DNA of 55,619 nucleotides from a virus: IMG/VR virus record IMGVR_UViG_3300042305_001248, positions 1-55,619 of that record; one strand, given 5' to 3'. Shown piece by piece: positions 21,229 to 30,331 of this stretch. Position numbers and translations under genes: made by a program. The notes beneath the pieces are model-generated. The model was not told the origin of the DNA, made no database searches, and worked only from the letters and a program-made list of their open reading frames with translations. Numbering within the stretch: the stretch's first letter is position 1; each line of letters starts with the position of its first letter.

Positions 21229-22703
21229 CGGACGTAGACGACGCCGGTGACGTTGCCCGCGCCCGCGCCGATGCTCGCTTCGCAGGTGACGTCGGTCGCG
21301 TTCTTGTTCACGGCAGCGAGGTTCCCGGCGGCGACGTTGTCGCTCTCCAGGATCGCGACGTACCCGTTCGGCGAGTAGAGGTCGAAGCCGAAGACGAGCA
21401 GAGCGCCCGCAGGCGGAGGGCCCGGAGGCAGCGCGACCGTGGGCAACGGGAACGAGCGCGGGGCGATCGCGCCCGACGCGGGTCCTCCGCTCGTCGCGAA
21501 CGGGACCGGGAGACCGCCGCGGAAGGTCGAGCTGCGGGCGTCCATGTCGATCCCCGCCCTCGCGTCCGCGAGCAGCGAGACCGAGCAGCCGCGGAGGAGG
21601 ATCACCTGACGGTTCGCGGCTGGAGCCTTGACCTCCGCAGCGATCGTGCCGATCGCCACGCCTGCGAAGTCGAAGAGCATGTTGAAAGGCGAGTCGGGGA
21701 TCTGGTTGATCGTGAGGTCGATCGACGTCGCGCTGCCTCCGATCATGCGGATCTGCGGGAACTGGAGCGCCGCCACGAGCAGCTTGTCGTCGCGCATCGC
21801 CGTCTGGATCGTGCAGTCGATCCAGGTGCTCCGCGTCTGCCCGCTCACCTTCGCGATGTCGCGCACCGTACACCGCTCGTAGGTCGAGCCGAGGCATCCG
21901 GTCGGAGGCGCTCCGGGAGAGGCGAAGTCAAGGTTGTCGATCACGTTGCTGATCGTGACGTCCCGGATCTGCGCCTCCGCGCAGTTGACGATCGACAGCT
22001 CCAGAGCGTCCGCGACGTCGCGCTCGACGATGCGCTCCACGCGGAGCAGCCCGCAGGAGCGGAACGCGAGAGCGCCTCCAGGGACGGTCGTCGTGACGTC
22101 GAGGTCGAAGAAGCAGGCACCGAAGCGGTTGTCCGTGCCTGGAGTCGGGAACCACAACGGAGCGTTCGTCCCGTCGAGCACGATCGGGTTCGTGCCGTCT
22201 CCCCGAACGGTCATCGACGCGAGGACGAACTGCTCCCATTCGACGAGGTTCGGAGCGGGCGTCCCGTAGACGAGCGAGAACGCGGGACCGCTCGCAGCCG
22301 TCACGAACGTCGTCTTCGGGCCACGCCCGATGATCGAGATGTCCTTCAACGTCGGGTTGGAGAGGTACATCGTCCCAGGGCCGACGAAGTAGCCCGCGCC
22401 GAGGAGGATGACGTCCGTGTCGAGCGCCGAGGAGAGCGCCGCCGCGATGGTCGCGAACGGCTTCGTCGAGTCGCCTCGCGCACCCGTCGCGTCGTTGCCG
22501 CCGTTCGCTGCGGTCTCGACGTAGAGCACGTTCGCAGCGGTGATCCCGCTGCCGCCGCCGCCCCCGCCGATCGGGCCGACCGTCGCGCCCGCCGCGTCGA
22601 TGATGTAGAGCTGCTGGTCGCTATCGTCGAAGTAGAGGATCCCCTCGCCTGCGGAGGGAGCGGGAGGCGTGCCCTCCCCGAGTCGGATGTGCGCTGCTGT
22701 CAT
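21225..22703 (-). CDS. Right-handed beta-helix tail protein (receptor-binding/depolymerase-like)
   Basis: The product is 492 aa from ATG 22703. The N-terminus (GILYFDDSDQQLYIIDAAGA) is typical of phage fibre attachment domains, followed by a Gly-rich hinge (GPIGGGGGGSG). Residues 60-380 have pectate-lyase-like beta-helix periodicity (NVLYVETAANGGNDATG, PFATIAAALSSAL, LKDISIIGRG, CTVRDIAKVSG). It probably binds or degrades a surface polysaccharide. No catalytic residues can be assigned. Confidence 0.7.
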   Translation of the reverse strand: MTAAHIRLGEGTPPAPSAGEGILYFDDSDQQLYIIDAAGATVGPIGGGGGGSGITAANVLYVETAANGGNDATGARGDSTKPFATIAAALSSALDTDVILLGAGYFVGPGTMYLSNPTLKDISIIGRGPKTTFVTAASGPAFSLVYGTPAPNLVEWEQFVLASMTVRGDGTNPIVLDGTNAPLWFPTPGTDNRFGACFFDLDVTTTVPGGALAFRSCGLLRVERIVERDVADALELSIVNCAEAQIRDVTISNVIDNLDFASPGAPPTGCLGSTYERCTVRDIAKVSGQTRSTWIDCTIQTAMRDDKLLVAALQFPQIRMIGGSATSIDLTINQIPDSPFNMLFDFAGVAIGTIAAEVKAPAANRQVILLRGCSVSLLADARAGIDMDARSSTFRGGLPVPFATSGGPASGAIAPRSFPLPTVALPPGPPPAGALLVFGFDLYSPNGYVAILESDNVAAGNLAAVNKNATDVTCEASIGAGAGNVTGVVYVR

Positions 22704-22716
22704 GCTCTGGCTCCTA

Positions 22717-23361
22717 TCAGGGGAGGACGACGATCTGCCCGCCCGGAAGCGCGACGAGCGACGCTCCAGGGTCGATGATGAGAGGGGCTTTCACGAGATA
22801 CTGGTAGTTGGGCTGCACCGTGACGTTGACGCCCGAGACGAGCCGATACCGGATCCCCGTGCTCGAAGCGTCGGCCTGGAGCACGAGGTCGCGGAGGGCC
22901 TTCCACCAGCCGAAGGCGGAGCCGGTCCCGAAGGGCGCGAAAGGCTCGTTGTTCTCGCTCCTCGCGATGACGTTCGCGCCCGCGTTCAGCCTCGACGCGC
23001 TCGGGTCGGCGGTCTCGTTCGCGGCCGGGATCAGGAGCCCCGAGGACGGCAGACGCACGCCGAAGATCCGCACCTGTCGCGACTCGGTCGGCAGCCCCTC
23101 GTCCACGATCAGCTCGATCCGGTACGAGCCCCAGCATCCAGCCTGCGGCGAGAACGTCCAGCTCGTCGGCCCTGCCGCGACGAGGCTCGGGATCGCCGTG
23201 AGGTCCTCGGGCGGGACCCAAAGGAGGCGGACCTTCGTCGAGCTGCCGCCGCCGACGTTCGTCACGGTCACGAGCGCGCCCGTGTCGAGCCCGTCCGTGC
23301 GTGCGATGCCGGGGGTCCCGAGGGGCAGACCGGCCTGATCGATCCTCATCTGCGCGGGCAT
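22717..23361 (-). CDS. Tail/baseplate accessory protein with Ig-like region
   Basis: The product is 214 aa from ATG 23361. It is beta-rich, with an Ig-like stretch near 30-110 (LVTVTNVGGGSSTKVRLLWV; WTFSPQAGCWGSYRIELIVD). There is no obvious Shine-Dalgarno. Instead a TGCTACGCT element ends 7 nt before the ATG, one of the leaderless-type signals shared with several virion genes. No family was recognised. Confidence 0.6.
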   Translation of the reverse strand: MPAQMRIDQAGLPLGTPGIARTDGLDTGALVTVTNVGGGSSTKVRLLWVPPEDLTAIPSLVAAGPTSWTFSPQAGCWGSYRIELIVDEGLPTESRQVRIFGVRLPSSGLLIPAANETADPSASRLNAGANVIARSENNEPFAPFGTGSAFGWWKALRDLVLQADASSTGIRYRLVSGVNVTVQPNYQYLVKAPLIIDPGASLVALPGGQIVVLP

Positions 23362-23368
23362 GGCGCGG

Positions 23369-23377
23369 AGCGTAGCA
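23369..23377 (-). promoter_or_regulatory. Extended -10-like element 7 nt before ATG 23361
   Basis: TGCTACGCT fits TGnTAnnnT and is followed by CCGCGCC then ATG. It fills the 16-nt gap between two tail genes. It is a possible leaderless late promoter. Confidence 0.4.
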
Positions 23378-24127
23378 CTACTCGCCCCGGATCCGGCTCG
23401 ACAGGGCGCTCTGGAGGGCCGTCTTCGCCGCGATCAGGGCAGGGGCGAGGGAAGCATAGGCTGCGGCCACGGAGGCCACCGTGAGCGCCCCGTTGGGCGG
23501 CGCAGGGGTCGCGGTAGCTAGGGCCTGCGCGAATGCATCGAGGGCGTCGATCAGGTCGTCGAGCGCGTCGAGCTGGTCGTCGCCTCGGACGTAGCTCTGG
23601 CCCGCGCTGTCGTCGGCGAGGGTCACGGTCTGCGCGAGGAGCTTCGCGTCGTCTTCCGCCGAGACTCGCCAGAGCGAGCCGACCTGGGCCTCGTAGTCGT
23701 GCGGCGTCACGAGGAAGTGGGTGGTCTCCGCGAACGCCTCGTCGATCGTCTGCCCGTTGACCTCCTCGGGCACGGGGCGCTCGGTCGTCGGGACCAGCGC
23801 AACGATCGTCGGCGTCCCGTTGAGGTCCGCCTCGGGGAGCAGGCAGGCCGCGAGGACGCCGCGCTCGATGGGCGAGGACGAGCCCGCGCCGTCGCCCGCG
23901 TAGGGCCAGCCGACGCGGCAGGGGATGGGCCCCTCGCCGTCCAGGGGCCCGCCGACGACGGTGACGTCCACGATCCAGCCGAGCCCCTCCTCCCAGCGGA
24001 TCGCGTCGTCGTCGTCGTCCACGCGCCCGTAGAAGAGCCACGTGCGCGTATCGGAGCCGGGGCCCTTGATCAGCTCTCGGAGCCGACCGGCGTCGAAGCG
24101 AGTCCGGATGCGCGAGCGGACCGTCAC
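23378..24127 (-). CDS. Baseplate spike/hub-associated protein (OB-fold candidate)
   Basis: The product is 249 aa from GTG 24127 (GTGA overlap with the hub gene). Residues 25-120 contain VTVVGGPLDGEGPIPCRVGW and VLAACLLPEADLNGTPTIVA, reminiscent of the OB-fold N-terminal domain of gpV/gp45-type central spikes. The last 80 residues are helical and Ala-rich (LDALDDLIDALDAFAQALAT). The position right after the hub gene supports the spike role; sequence evidence alone is weak. Confidence 0.5.
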   Translation of the reverse strand: MTVRSRIRTRFDAGRLRELIKGPGSDTRTWLFYGRVDDDDDAIRWEEGLGWIVDVTVVGGPLDGEGPIPCRVGWPYAGDGAGSSSPIERGVLAACLLPEADLNGTPTIVALVPTTERPVPEEVNGQTIDEAFAETTHFLVTPHDYEAQVGSLWRVSAEDDAKLLAQTVTLADDSAGQSYVRGDDQLDALDDLIDALDAFAQALATATPAPPNGALTVASVAAAYASLAPALIAAKTALQSALSSRIRGE

Positions 24128-26196
24128 GGTAGCGTCCCTCCTCCCGTCCTCACTGCCTCGACCGCCTCGGGCGTCGCCTCGTCGAGCGCCGCGGAGCGGT
24201 CGGCGTATTCGTCGGGGCTCACCGAGCCACCCTCGACCGCGTCGCCGAGGAGGTCGCTCTCGCGGTAGACGCGGGCGACGTCCGCTGCCAGCTCCGGAGG
24301 CGCTCGCTCGACGTCCTCGGCGACGTCCGGAGGCAGGGCCGAGTCGTCGGAGATCGAGCCCGCGCTGATCGTGCCTGCGTCGTCCACGAGCGGGACCGCG
24401 TCTCGCTCCTCGCGAGCGGTGATGAAATTGATAAAGTCCACGACCGCGTTGAAGCCCTGCTCCGCGTCCCATTGCAGTCGGATGTTCTGGGCGCGGAAGA
24501 TCGTCTGGTTCGCCGTCGCGTCCTGGAGCGCCGCGAACCGCTCCGCGGTCGCCGAGGGCCAGCCGAGGGCGCGGTAGTAGTCGGTCCGAGCCTCGCGAGT
24601 CAGGGCCGCGATCTGCGCCGCCGTCATCCCGGTACCGCCCTCGACGTCCTGGCTCGCCGAGACGAGCAGCTCGACGCCGTCGCCGTTGTCGAGGTTGAGG
24701 AGGTCCGCAGGGTCGTCGCTCTCGACCGAGGCGACGTCGTCCGTCTCCAGGTTGCCCTCGATCTCCTGTCTGCCGGTCTGCTCGAAGATGTTCCTCGCGA
24801 CGCCGAGGAGGGTCTCCCCGTCCTCGACGCCGCGGACGACGTAGGTCTGGATCCGCTCGCTCGGATCATGCCCCGAAACCCCAGGCGTGTTCGGCCTCGT
24901 GGGCGTTCGCGGAGGATCGTTGATCCCGAGCGTGCCGTAGCGCGGCGAGCCCTCGGGGCAGGGCCAGCGAGCCCAGGCGGTGCGACCCGAGGACGGCTGG
25001 AAGCAGCGCACCTCGATCGTCGGGACGCGGTTCCCGCCGAGCTTCCGCGTGAATTCTAAGTGTTTGAGGTTGCGCCCGTAGACCATGCGCCGCGGGACGT
25101 CCTCGCCGACGTAGAAGGTCCTCGGCTCGCATATGTGCAGCTCGTAGTCGTAGATGATCGGGACGAGCCCGACGCGGGCGCACGCCTCGGTGATGTGGTC
25201 CCATATCGTCTGCTGCTGGTCGCCGCTCCTCCGCTGCCTGAGAGCGCGACCTCGCCGAGCCCTCGTCGTCGTCGGGGCCGAGTCCGCGGGCGTCGGAGCG
25301 ATGCCGGGGTTCGTCGATCCAGGCCGACCGTAGACGACGCGGATCCCTCGCGTCGGCGCGTAGTCGTCGCAGAAGGCGCGGACGCCCTCGTCGATCGGCA
25401 CGGTGAGGTCGATCCCCGATCCAGTCGCGAGCGGCGTGTCGAAGAAGATCGCGGAGAGGTCGCGGCACTCCAGCGTGATCGTGTCGCCCTCGTCCTGGTC
25501 GAACGCGATCTGCCACGTATCGACCCACCCGACGAAGCGCGTCGTCTGCGCGGCGCGAGACTCCGGACCCGCGAGCGTCGTCGAGCGCGGCACCAGCGAG
25601 CGGAGCGAGCCGTCCTCTCGACGCTCTCCGCGCATCCCCGCCTCGTAGTCCTCCGCCGAGACGACGCCGAGCGTGATCTCTATCGCCGCCGCTCTCACGA
25701 GCCGCGGGTCGAACGGCGCGTCCGCGTAGTTGATCGTGACGCTCGCGGTGTCGGCGGTCCGGATCCCGTTGCGCTCGATCTGGACGTTCATCGGCACGAT
25801 CGACCCGAAGACCTGACGGTCGTCGGGCGAGGGACCGTCGATCACCGGAGGCGCGTCCGCGGGAGTCGCCGCGGCCGAGCCGACGCCGAGCTGCGCGAGG
25901 AGCGACTCCCGCTGCGTCCGCAGCCGCACGAGCGCCGCCTCCGGATCCCCGGTCGTCACGGAGTCCGGGTCCGTCTCGATGGTCGCGATCGACGACTCGA
26001 CCTCGGCCAGCTCCGACTCCAGCCGCTCTCGCGTCGCAGGGCTCGCCGCGTCGGTCGAGGGAGCCGACGCGGCCTCGGTCTCGGTCTCAGGCAGGCCCGC
26101 CTCGTCGCGGAGGCGAGAGACGAGCGCACCATCGTCGGCGAACTCCTCGACGCGGATCGCGAGCTGGACGCGGGCGCTCGGGTAGAAGACGGTCAT
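24124..26196 (-). CDS. Baseplate hub protein (gpD/gp27-type, inferred)
   Basis: The product is 690 aa from ATG 26196. Residues 45-90 form a charged coiled-coil segment. Residues 115-320 show the beta-barrel-type hub pattern (TRFVGWVDTWQIAFDQDEGD, TITLECRDLSAIFFDTPLAT). Residues 350-460 (IWDHITEACARVGLVPIIYD) are the part that in gpD-like proteins follows the barrels. A later region (TLLGVARNIFEQTGRQEIEG) and the acidic C-terminus are unassigned. It lies between the LysM and spike-like genes, as expected for the hub. Confidence 0.65.
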   Translation of the reverse strand: MTVFYPSARVQLAIRVEEFADDGALVSRLRDEAGLPETETEAASAPSTDAASPATRERLESELAEVESSIATIETDPDSVTTGDPEAALVRLRTQRESLLAQLGVGSAAATPADAPPVIDGPSPDDRQVFGSIVPMNVQIERNGIRTADTASVTINYADAPFDPRLVRAAAIEITLGVVSAEDYEAGMRGERREDGSLRSLVPRSTTLAGPESRAAQTTRFVGWVDTWQIAFDQDEGDTITLECRDLSAIFFDTPLATGSGIDLTVPIDEGVRAFCDDYAPTRGIRVVYGRPGSTNPGIAPTPADSAPTTTRARRGRALRQRRSGDQQQTIWDHITEACARVGLVPIIYDYELHICEPRTFYVGEDVPRRMVYGRNLKHLEFTRKLGGNRVPTIEVRCFQPSSGRTAWARWPCPEGSPRYGTLGINDPPRTPTRPNTPGVSGHDPSERIQTYVVRGVEDGETLLGVARNIFEQTGRQEIEGNLETDDVASVESDDPADLLNLDNGDGVELLVSASQDVEGGTGMTAAQIAALTREARTDYYRALGWPSATAERFAALQDATANQTIFRAQNIRLQWDAEQGFNAVVDFINFITAREERDAVPLVDDAGTISAGSISDDSALPPDVAEDVERAPPELAADVARVYRESDLLGDAVEGGSVSPDEYADRSAALDEATPEAVEAVRTGGGTLP

Positions 26197-27263
26197 CGTC
26201 GAGGCGGGATGTAGACGGTCGTCCCGGCGAGCACGAGCGAGTCAACGAGACCGTTCGCGTCCGCGATCCGCTGCCAGTCGTCCGAGGAGCCGTAGTAGCG
26301 CAGCGCGAGGCCGCGAAGGGTCGTATCGCCAGGGACGACGACGGTCTGCCCTCGCGGAGCGACGTCGCGCTCCAGCTCTCGACGGGCGACCCGAGTCGCC
26401 TCCGCCGCGAGGACGTCCTGCGTCCGAGAGACCGTCCTGCGCCACGACTCGATGGAGAGCACGCCGAGGACCGAGTCGCTCGTGATCGCCTCGGTGTAGG
26501 GGAGGTCCGAGAGGAGGACCGCCGCGCCCTCGACCTCGGAGCGGATCGTCGAGGCCGACGACGCGACGAGGTTGACCGGCTCCGTGATGCTCGCTCCGGG
26601 AGCCGTGAGCGTGATCGCGTTGAGCCCCGAGAAGACCTGGGCGAGCTGGACGCGCTCGCTCCGGAGCGCCGCCGAGAGCGCCGCTCGATAGGCAGGGAGC
26701 GCAGCGCGTCCACGGGTGCTCCGGACCGCCTCGTCGTTCGCGTCCATCGACGAGCGAAGCGCGGGCTTCGGCTCCGCGACCTCCTCGGCCGCACGAGGAG
26801 CCGAGAGAGCCTCCTGGAACCAGACGAACTCGGCCTCCCACTCGACGTCTTGCGGGCGGATCCACGACGGCGTGAAGCGCGAAAGGATGCCCTCGCGGAC
26901 GACCGAGTACCATTGAACGCGGAGCCGCTGGCCCGAGCGCCGCAGCGCCTCGAACGCCTGGACGACGCGCTCCGCCGTCGCGGTATCGCCAGGAGAGAGC
27001 CCATCGAAGCCGACCGCCTCGACCTGTCCAGGGAGGAAGCGGTCCTTCCAGGTGCCCTGGATGACCGTAGGCTCCAGCGTCGAGGCGAGAACCTGCATCG
27101 TGCCCGAGGGGTTGCCTGGGTAGAACGTGAGCTTGTGGTTCGTCGAGCCGCCGAACGCGACGCGCTGATAGGGCAGGGCGCGACCGAGCAGCTCGACCTC
27201 GCGGAGCTGTCCGGTCAGCTCGACGATCGAGAATCGGCCAGCGAGAGACAGCGGCTCGGTCAC
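26193..27263 (-). CDS. LysM-domain baseplate/tail protein
   Basis: The product is 356 aa from ATG 27263. The C-terminal ~55 residues form a LysM domain (VVVPGDTTLRGLALRYYGSS, DDWQRIADANGLVDSLVLAG, then a TVYIPP ending). In XkdP/gp53-type proteins this sits between tail tube and hub and may contact peptidoglycan. The N-terminal half (FSIVELTGQLREVELLGRAL) is beta-rich. It starts one base after the tape-measure stop region, consistent with the standard myophage order. Confidence 0.8.
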   Translation of the reverse strand: MTEPLSLAGRFSIVELTGQLREVELLGRALPYQRVAFGGSTNHKLTFYPGNPSGTMQVLASTLEPTVIQGTWKDRFLPGQVEAVGFDGLSPGDTATAERVVQAFEALRRSGQRLRVQWYSVVREGILSRFTPSWIRPQDVEWEAEFVWFQEALSAPRAAEEVAEPKPALRSSMDANDEAVRSTRGRAALPAYRAALSAALRSERVQLAQVFSGLNAITLTAPGASITEPVNLVASSASTIRSEVEGAAVLLSDLPYTEAITSDSVLGVLSIESWRRTVSRTQDVLAAEATRVARRELERDVAPRGQTVVVPGDTTLRGLALRYYGSSDDWQRIADANGLVDSLVLAGTTVYIPPRR

Positions 27264-29120
27264 TCAGTACCTCGTCAACGCGGGCACGAAATTGGAGGTG
27301 ATCCGCGACTCGGCCTGCCGGTTGATGTCCTCGATCATGTACATCAGGACGCGGTCGGGGTCGCTCTGCCGGAATTCCTGGTTGACCGTGATCCGAGAGC
27401 CGCGGAAGTCGTTGACGGTCGTCGCTCGCTCGGTCGGCGTCGTCCCTCCCATGCCGGTCGGAGCCTCGACCTGTCGAGCGCCCTGCGAGATAGCCCGGAC
27501 GGTCTCCGAAACTGCGCCCGTCGTCGGCGCCGTCGTCGCGAGGCCGAAGATCCCGAGGAGCCGAGACAGCTCGACGCCCAGCTCCAGGATGAAGTCTCGG
27601 AACGGATCGACGAGATAGACCCGGACCGCCTCTGCCATGGCGGACATCTGCGTCAGCACGCCGCGAAGGGCGAAGACAAAGATCCGGACGCTGCTGATCC
27701 CCTGGAGGAGCGCCGGGATCAGGATCGCGGAGAGCACGGTCCCGAGCAGCTCCAGCATCGGGACGAGGACGTCGCCGCCGTAGACGCCGATCATCGCGAG
27801 GTCGGCCCCGATCTGCTCCAGCACGGGCAACACGAACGAGAACATCTTCTGGAAGGCGTCGAACCGCTGGTAGACGACGAGCGCGACGCCAGCGACCGCA
27901 GCGAAGACAGCCGCGACCGCCGCGAGAGGCGCTGCGAGGCCCGACATGGCAGCCGCGAACGCGCCGACGCCTCCTCCCGCCCCTCCAGCCGAGAGGAGCA
28001 GCGTGCCCAGCTCTGCGAGCGCGGAGAGCCCGTTGATCGCAGTCGCGATCCCGCCGAGGCCCGTCGCGAGAACCGCACGAGCCGCGGAGAACGCGAGGAA
28101 GGTCTGCCCCGCTCGGATCAGACCGGGGAGCACTTCGCGGAGGTGGCGCACCATGTCGCGCCCCGCCTCCATCATCTCGCCCCAATGGCTCGCGAGGTAA
28201 TCCATCGCCCGATCGAGCGCAGCGAAGACGCGCCCGAGGTGCTCCCCGAGCTGCGCCCCCGCAGCCTGGAGCGTCTGCCGCATCGAGTCGCGGTTCTCCA
28301 GGAGCCGATCGTTGAGCGACCCGAGCCAAGTCGTCAGCCGCCCGAACGCGGGCCCGAAGAGCGCCCCCGTGAGGTTCTCGACGATGTCGCGGAAGGTCGA
28401 GGTGACGCCCGCGAAGCTCTGCCCGTATGCCTCCGACGCCTCGGAGAAGCTTCCGAGCGCCCGCGTCATTATCGCGATCCGCTCGGGCTGCGATAGCGCG
28501 TTGAACGCCTGCGCGTCCTCCGCGATCGCGCCCGTCGCCCGAAGCATCGAGAACAGGCGGACGTCCATGCCCGCAGCGCCGCGAGCCATCGCCTGAATGT
28601 CCCGGCTCGCTTGCGGGAGGTCGATGTTCAGCGCCGTCGCCGCGCTGACCGTGTCGAGCATGACGTCGCGGATCTCGGTCGTCGCGAGACCCGCGCCTCG
28701 GAGCGGGCCGTAGATGCCTTGGAAAATGTCGAACAGCTCTCGCGACGTCGCGACCGAGCGGAGCGCGTCGGTCTGGATCTGCTCGAAAAGCGCCGCGCTC
28801 TCCCGCTGCGCCTCGGAGAACGGGATGTGCTCGACCGCCGACATGACAGCCGCGAGACCGATCCGCGTCCCTTCGAGACCCTGCTGGTACTCGACCGCGT
28901 TCGAGACGAGCGCCCGCATACCGCCGACGACGGCGTTGATCCCGACGTAGGCAGCCCCGAAGCCCATCAGCGAGCGCACGAGCCCGCCCGCGAGACTCTG
29001 CGAGCCAGCGAGACCCGAGCGCAGGCTCTCCAGACGACCGGCGAGAGACTGGAGCGAGCGGATCCCGGCCTGGGCCCGGATCACCAGCTCGCCTTCTACG
29101 CGGTACTCCTCGCCTGCCAC
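27264..29120 (-). CDS. Tail tape measure protein
   Basis: The product is 618 aa from GTG 29120 with GGAGG nine bases upstream. The N-terminal ~110 residues show SLQSLAGRLESLRSGLAGSQ and a hydrophobic helix (VGINAVVGGMRALVSNAVEY). Ala/Gly-rich hydrophobic segments (ALAELGTLLLSAGGAGGGVG; PLAAVAAVFAAVAGVALVVY) follow near 370-420. This composition, the gene after the two frameshifted chaperones and before the LysM protein, identifies it. At roughly 0.15 nm per residue the tail would be about 90 nm long. Confidence 0.88.
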   Translation of the reverse strand: MAGEEYRVEGELVIRAQAGIRSLQSLAGRLESLRSGLAGSQSLAGGLVRSLMGFGAAYVGINAVVGGMRALVSNAVEYQQGLEGTRIGLAAVMSAVEHIPFSEAQRESAALFEQIQTDALRSVATSRELFDIFQGIYGPLRGAGLATTEIRDVMLDTVSAATALNIDLPQASRDIQAMARGAAGMDVRLFSMLRATGAIAEDAQAFNALSQPERIAIMTRALGSFSEASEAYGQSFAGVTSTFRDIVENLTGALFGPAFGRLTTWLGSLNDRLLENRDSMRQTLQAAGAQLGEHLGRVFAALDRAMDYLASHWGEMMEAGRDMVRHLREVLPGLIRAGQTFLAFSAARAVLATGLGGIATAINGLSALAELGTLLLSAGGAGGGVGAFAAAMSGLAAPLAAVAAVFAAVAGVALVVYQRFDAFQKMFSFVLPVLEQIGADLAMIGVYGGDVLVPMLELLGTVLSAILIPALLQGISSVRIFVFALRGVLTQMSAMAEAVRVYLVDPFRDFILELGVELSRLLGIFGLATTAPTTGAVSETVRAISQGARQVEAPTGMGGTTPTERATTVNDFRGSRITVNQEFRQSDPDRVLMYMIEDINRQAESRITSNFVPALTRY

Positions 29121-29135
29121 GACGCCTCCAGCGTA

Positions 29136-29797
29136 TCAGCCTCCGGGCCTATGCGCCGCGTTCTCCTCGCGCACGATCTCCGCCACGCAGTCCGCGAAGA
29201 GCCCGAGCCAGTAGACGTCACACGAAAGCGCCTCGGCGAGCGTGATCGAGGTGTACCGCGTCACAAACGCAAGCCGCTTCGTCACGACCTTTTCGTGATG
29301 CTCGACCTCGTGGCGCGACCAGTACGCGAGCCACGCCCAATAGGCGATCGTCCCCTCCGTCAGCCGATCCGGAGAGACGCCTGCGCTTTTCCCATCGCGT
29401 CCTCCCCAGGCGTGCCGACCCACGCGAACATCGCCGTCGCGAGCTGCCGCCCGCCCGAGCCGAGGTGCTCCCAGAGCCACTCGTCCATGCCTCGGCCTCG
29501 GTCGATCACCTCGCCGTTCAGCGAGTGCAGAGACCGGCGAGCCATGGCCTGAGCCATGGACATGACGTCGCCCTTGCTCTCGCGAGCCGCAGCCAGCTCG
29601 TCCGCAGGCGAGAGCGCGAACAGAGTCAGCTCGAAGTCCTCGCCGAAGACGCCAGGGGCGCAGACCGAGTGATCGACGACGAACGTCACGCTCCGACGAG
29701 GGACCTCGGGACGACGTCCGCCCTCCAGGCCCTTCGTCGTCCGCTCGAACGCATCCAACAACAGCCGCCCGTTGCGGGGCTTCTCTCCGCTCGTCAT
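29136..29797 (-). CDS. Tail assembly chaperone, -1 frameshift fusion (gpGT-like)
   Basis: Ribosomes slipping back one base at GGGAAAA (29393-29387) join the first 137 codons of the gpG-like gene to the downstream open frame, giving a 220-aa product. The downstream part (SAGVSPDRLTEGTIAYWAWL, then YWSRHEVEHHEKVVTKRLAF) has no good start of its own (only a CTG overlapping the upstream stop), which supports the fusion. In lambda and P2 the rare fusion recruits the tape measure to tube subunits. Confidence 0.8.
29360..29797 (-). CDS. Tail assembly chaperone (gpG-like), unshifted product
   Basis: The product is 145 aa from ATG 29797, preceded by GCGAGGAGAG. It is helical in the second half (SKGDVMSMAQAMARRSLHSL, EWLWEHLGSGGRQLATAMFA). 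It lies between tube and tape measure genes, the universal chaperone position. The slippery GGGAAAA occurs in the zero frame as ATG-GGA-AAA eight codons before the stop. Confidence 0.75.
   Translation of the reverse strand: MTSGEKPRNGRLLLDAFERTTKGLEGGRRPEVPRRSVTFVVDHSVCAPGVFGEDFELTLFALSPADELAAARESKGDVMSMAQAMARRSLHSLNGEVIDRGRGMDEWLWEHLGSGGRQLATAMFAWVGTPGEDAMGKAQASLRIG
29387..29393 (-). promoter_or_regulatory. Slippery heptamer G-GGA-AAA
   Basis: The minus-strand sequence GGGAAAA is in the X-XXY-YYZ register of the gpG frame. The lambda gpG-GT site is GGGAAAG. The -1 phase is exactly that of the downstream open frame ending at 29136. Confidence 0.85.
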
Positions 29798-29830
29798 GTC
29801 TCTCCTCGCCTCGCCGCCTTCTTGGAGGAC

Positions 29831-29865
29831 GCGGCGGGCTCGGAGAAGGCGACCGAGCCCGCCGC
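29831..29865 (-). terminator. 13-bp perfect hairpin after the tail tube gene
   Basis: The arms GCGGCGGGCTCGG (29831-29843) and CCGAGCCCGCCGC (29853-29865) are perfect complements with a 9-nt loop. It sits 5 nt after the tube stop and about 30 nt before the chaperone start, with no U-run. It probably attenuates transcription or stabilises the tube mRNA, so that tube exceeds chaperone and tape measure. Confidence 0.65.
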
Positions 29866-29870
29866 ACCAA

Positions 29871-30311
29871 TCAGAAGAGGAACCGGCCCTGCGAGCACTC
29901 GAACTCGACGGTCGCCGAGACGTACTCGTCGCGACCGCCCACGTTCACCGGCAAGGGGCCGAAGAAGACGTCCTCCAGGAGCACGCGAGGGCGCTCGCCG
30001 TTCGGGAAGCTCATCGCGACGAGAACGTTGAACCGAGCGCCCGCGGGGCTCCGACGCTGCGAGCGGTCGGTCACCTGCTGGACGAAGCGGAAGTACGCCT
30101 GCCGGTCGAGGTGAAACTCCATCCGGCCCGATACGCCCTTGAAAATGTCGTCCTTCCGCTCCGTGGTCTCGCCCAGGTAGCCCTCGGACAAGATCTCGGT
30201 CTTGAACTCCAGCTCGAAGGAGCTGACGCCTCCGGAGCCGATCGCCTCGACGTTGCCCGTGGGGGCGACCATCGTGACGCGGACCTCCTGGCCTTTGATG
30301 CGCTGCGACAT
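29871..30311 (-). CDS. Tail tube protein
   Basis: The product is 146 aa from ATG 30311. Beta-rich throughout (QRIKGQEVRVTMVAPTG; SSFELEFKTEILSEGYLGET; EYVSATVEFECSQGRFLF). Length and position immediately after the sheath match the gp19/XkdM-type tube proteins that form the inner conduit. The long loop GYLGETTERKDDIFKGVSG resembles the inter-ring contact hairpin of this fold. Confidence 0.8.
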   Translation of the reverse strand: MSQRIKGQEVRVTMVAPTGNVEAIGSGGVSSFELEFKTEILSEGYLGETTERKDDIFKGVSGRMEFHLDRQAYFRFVQQVTDRSQRRSPAGARFNVLVAMSFPNGERPRVLLEDVFFGPLPVNVGGRDEYVSATVEFECSQGRFLF

Positions 30312-30331
30312 AGTGCGGGTCTCCTACTCGA

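Noticed and set aside
29136-29363. Separate 75-aa gene with a CTG start
   Set aside because: The slippery GGGAAAA in the correct register and the chaperone context explain the frame better as a -1 extension.
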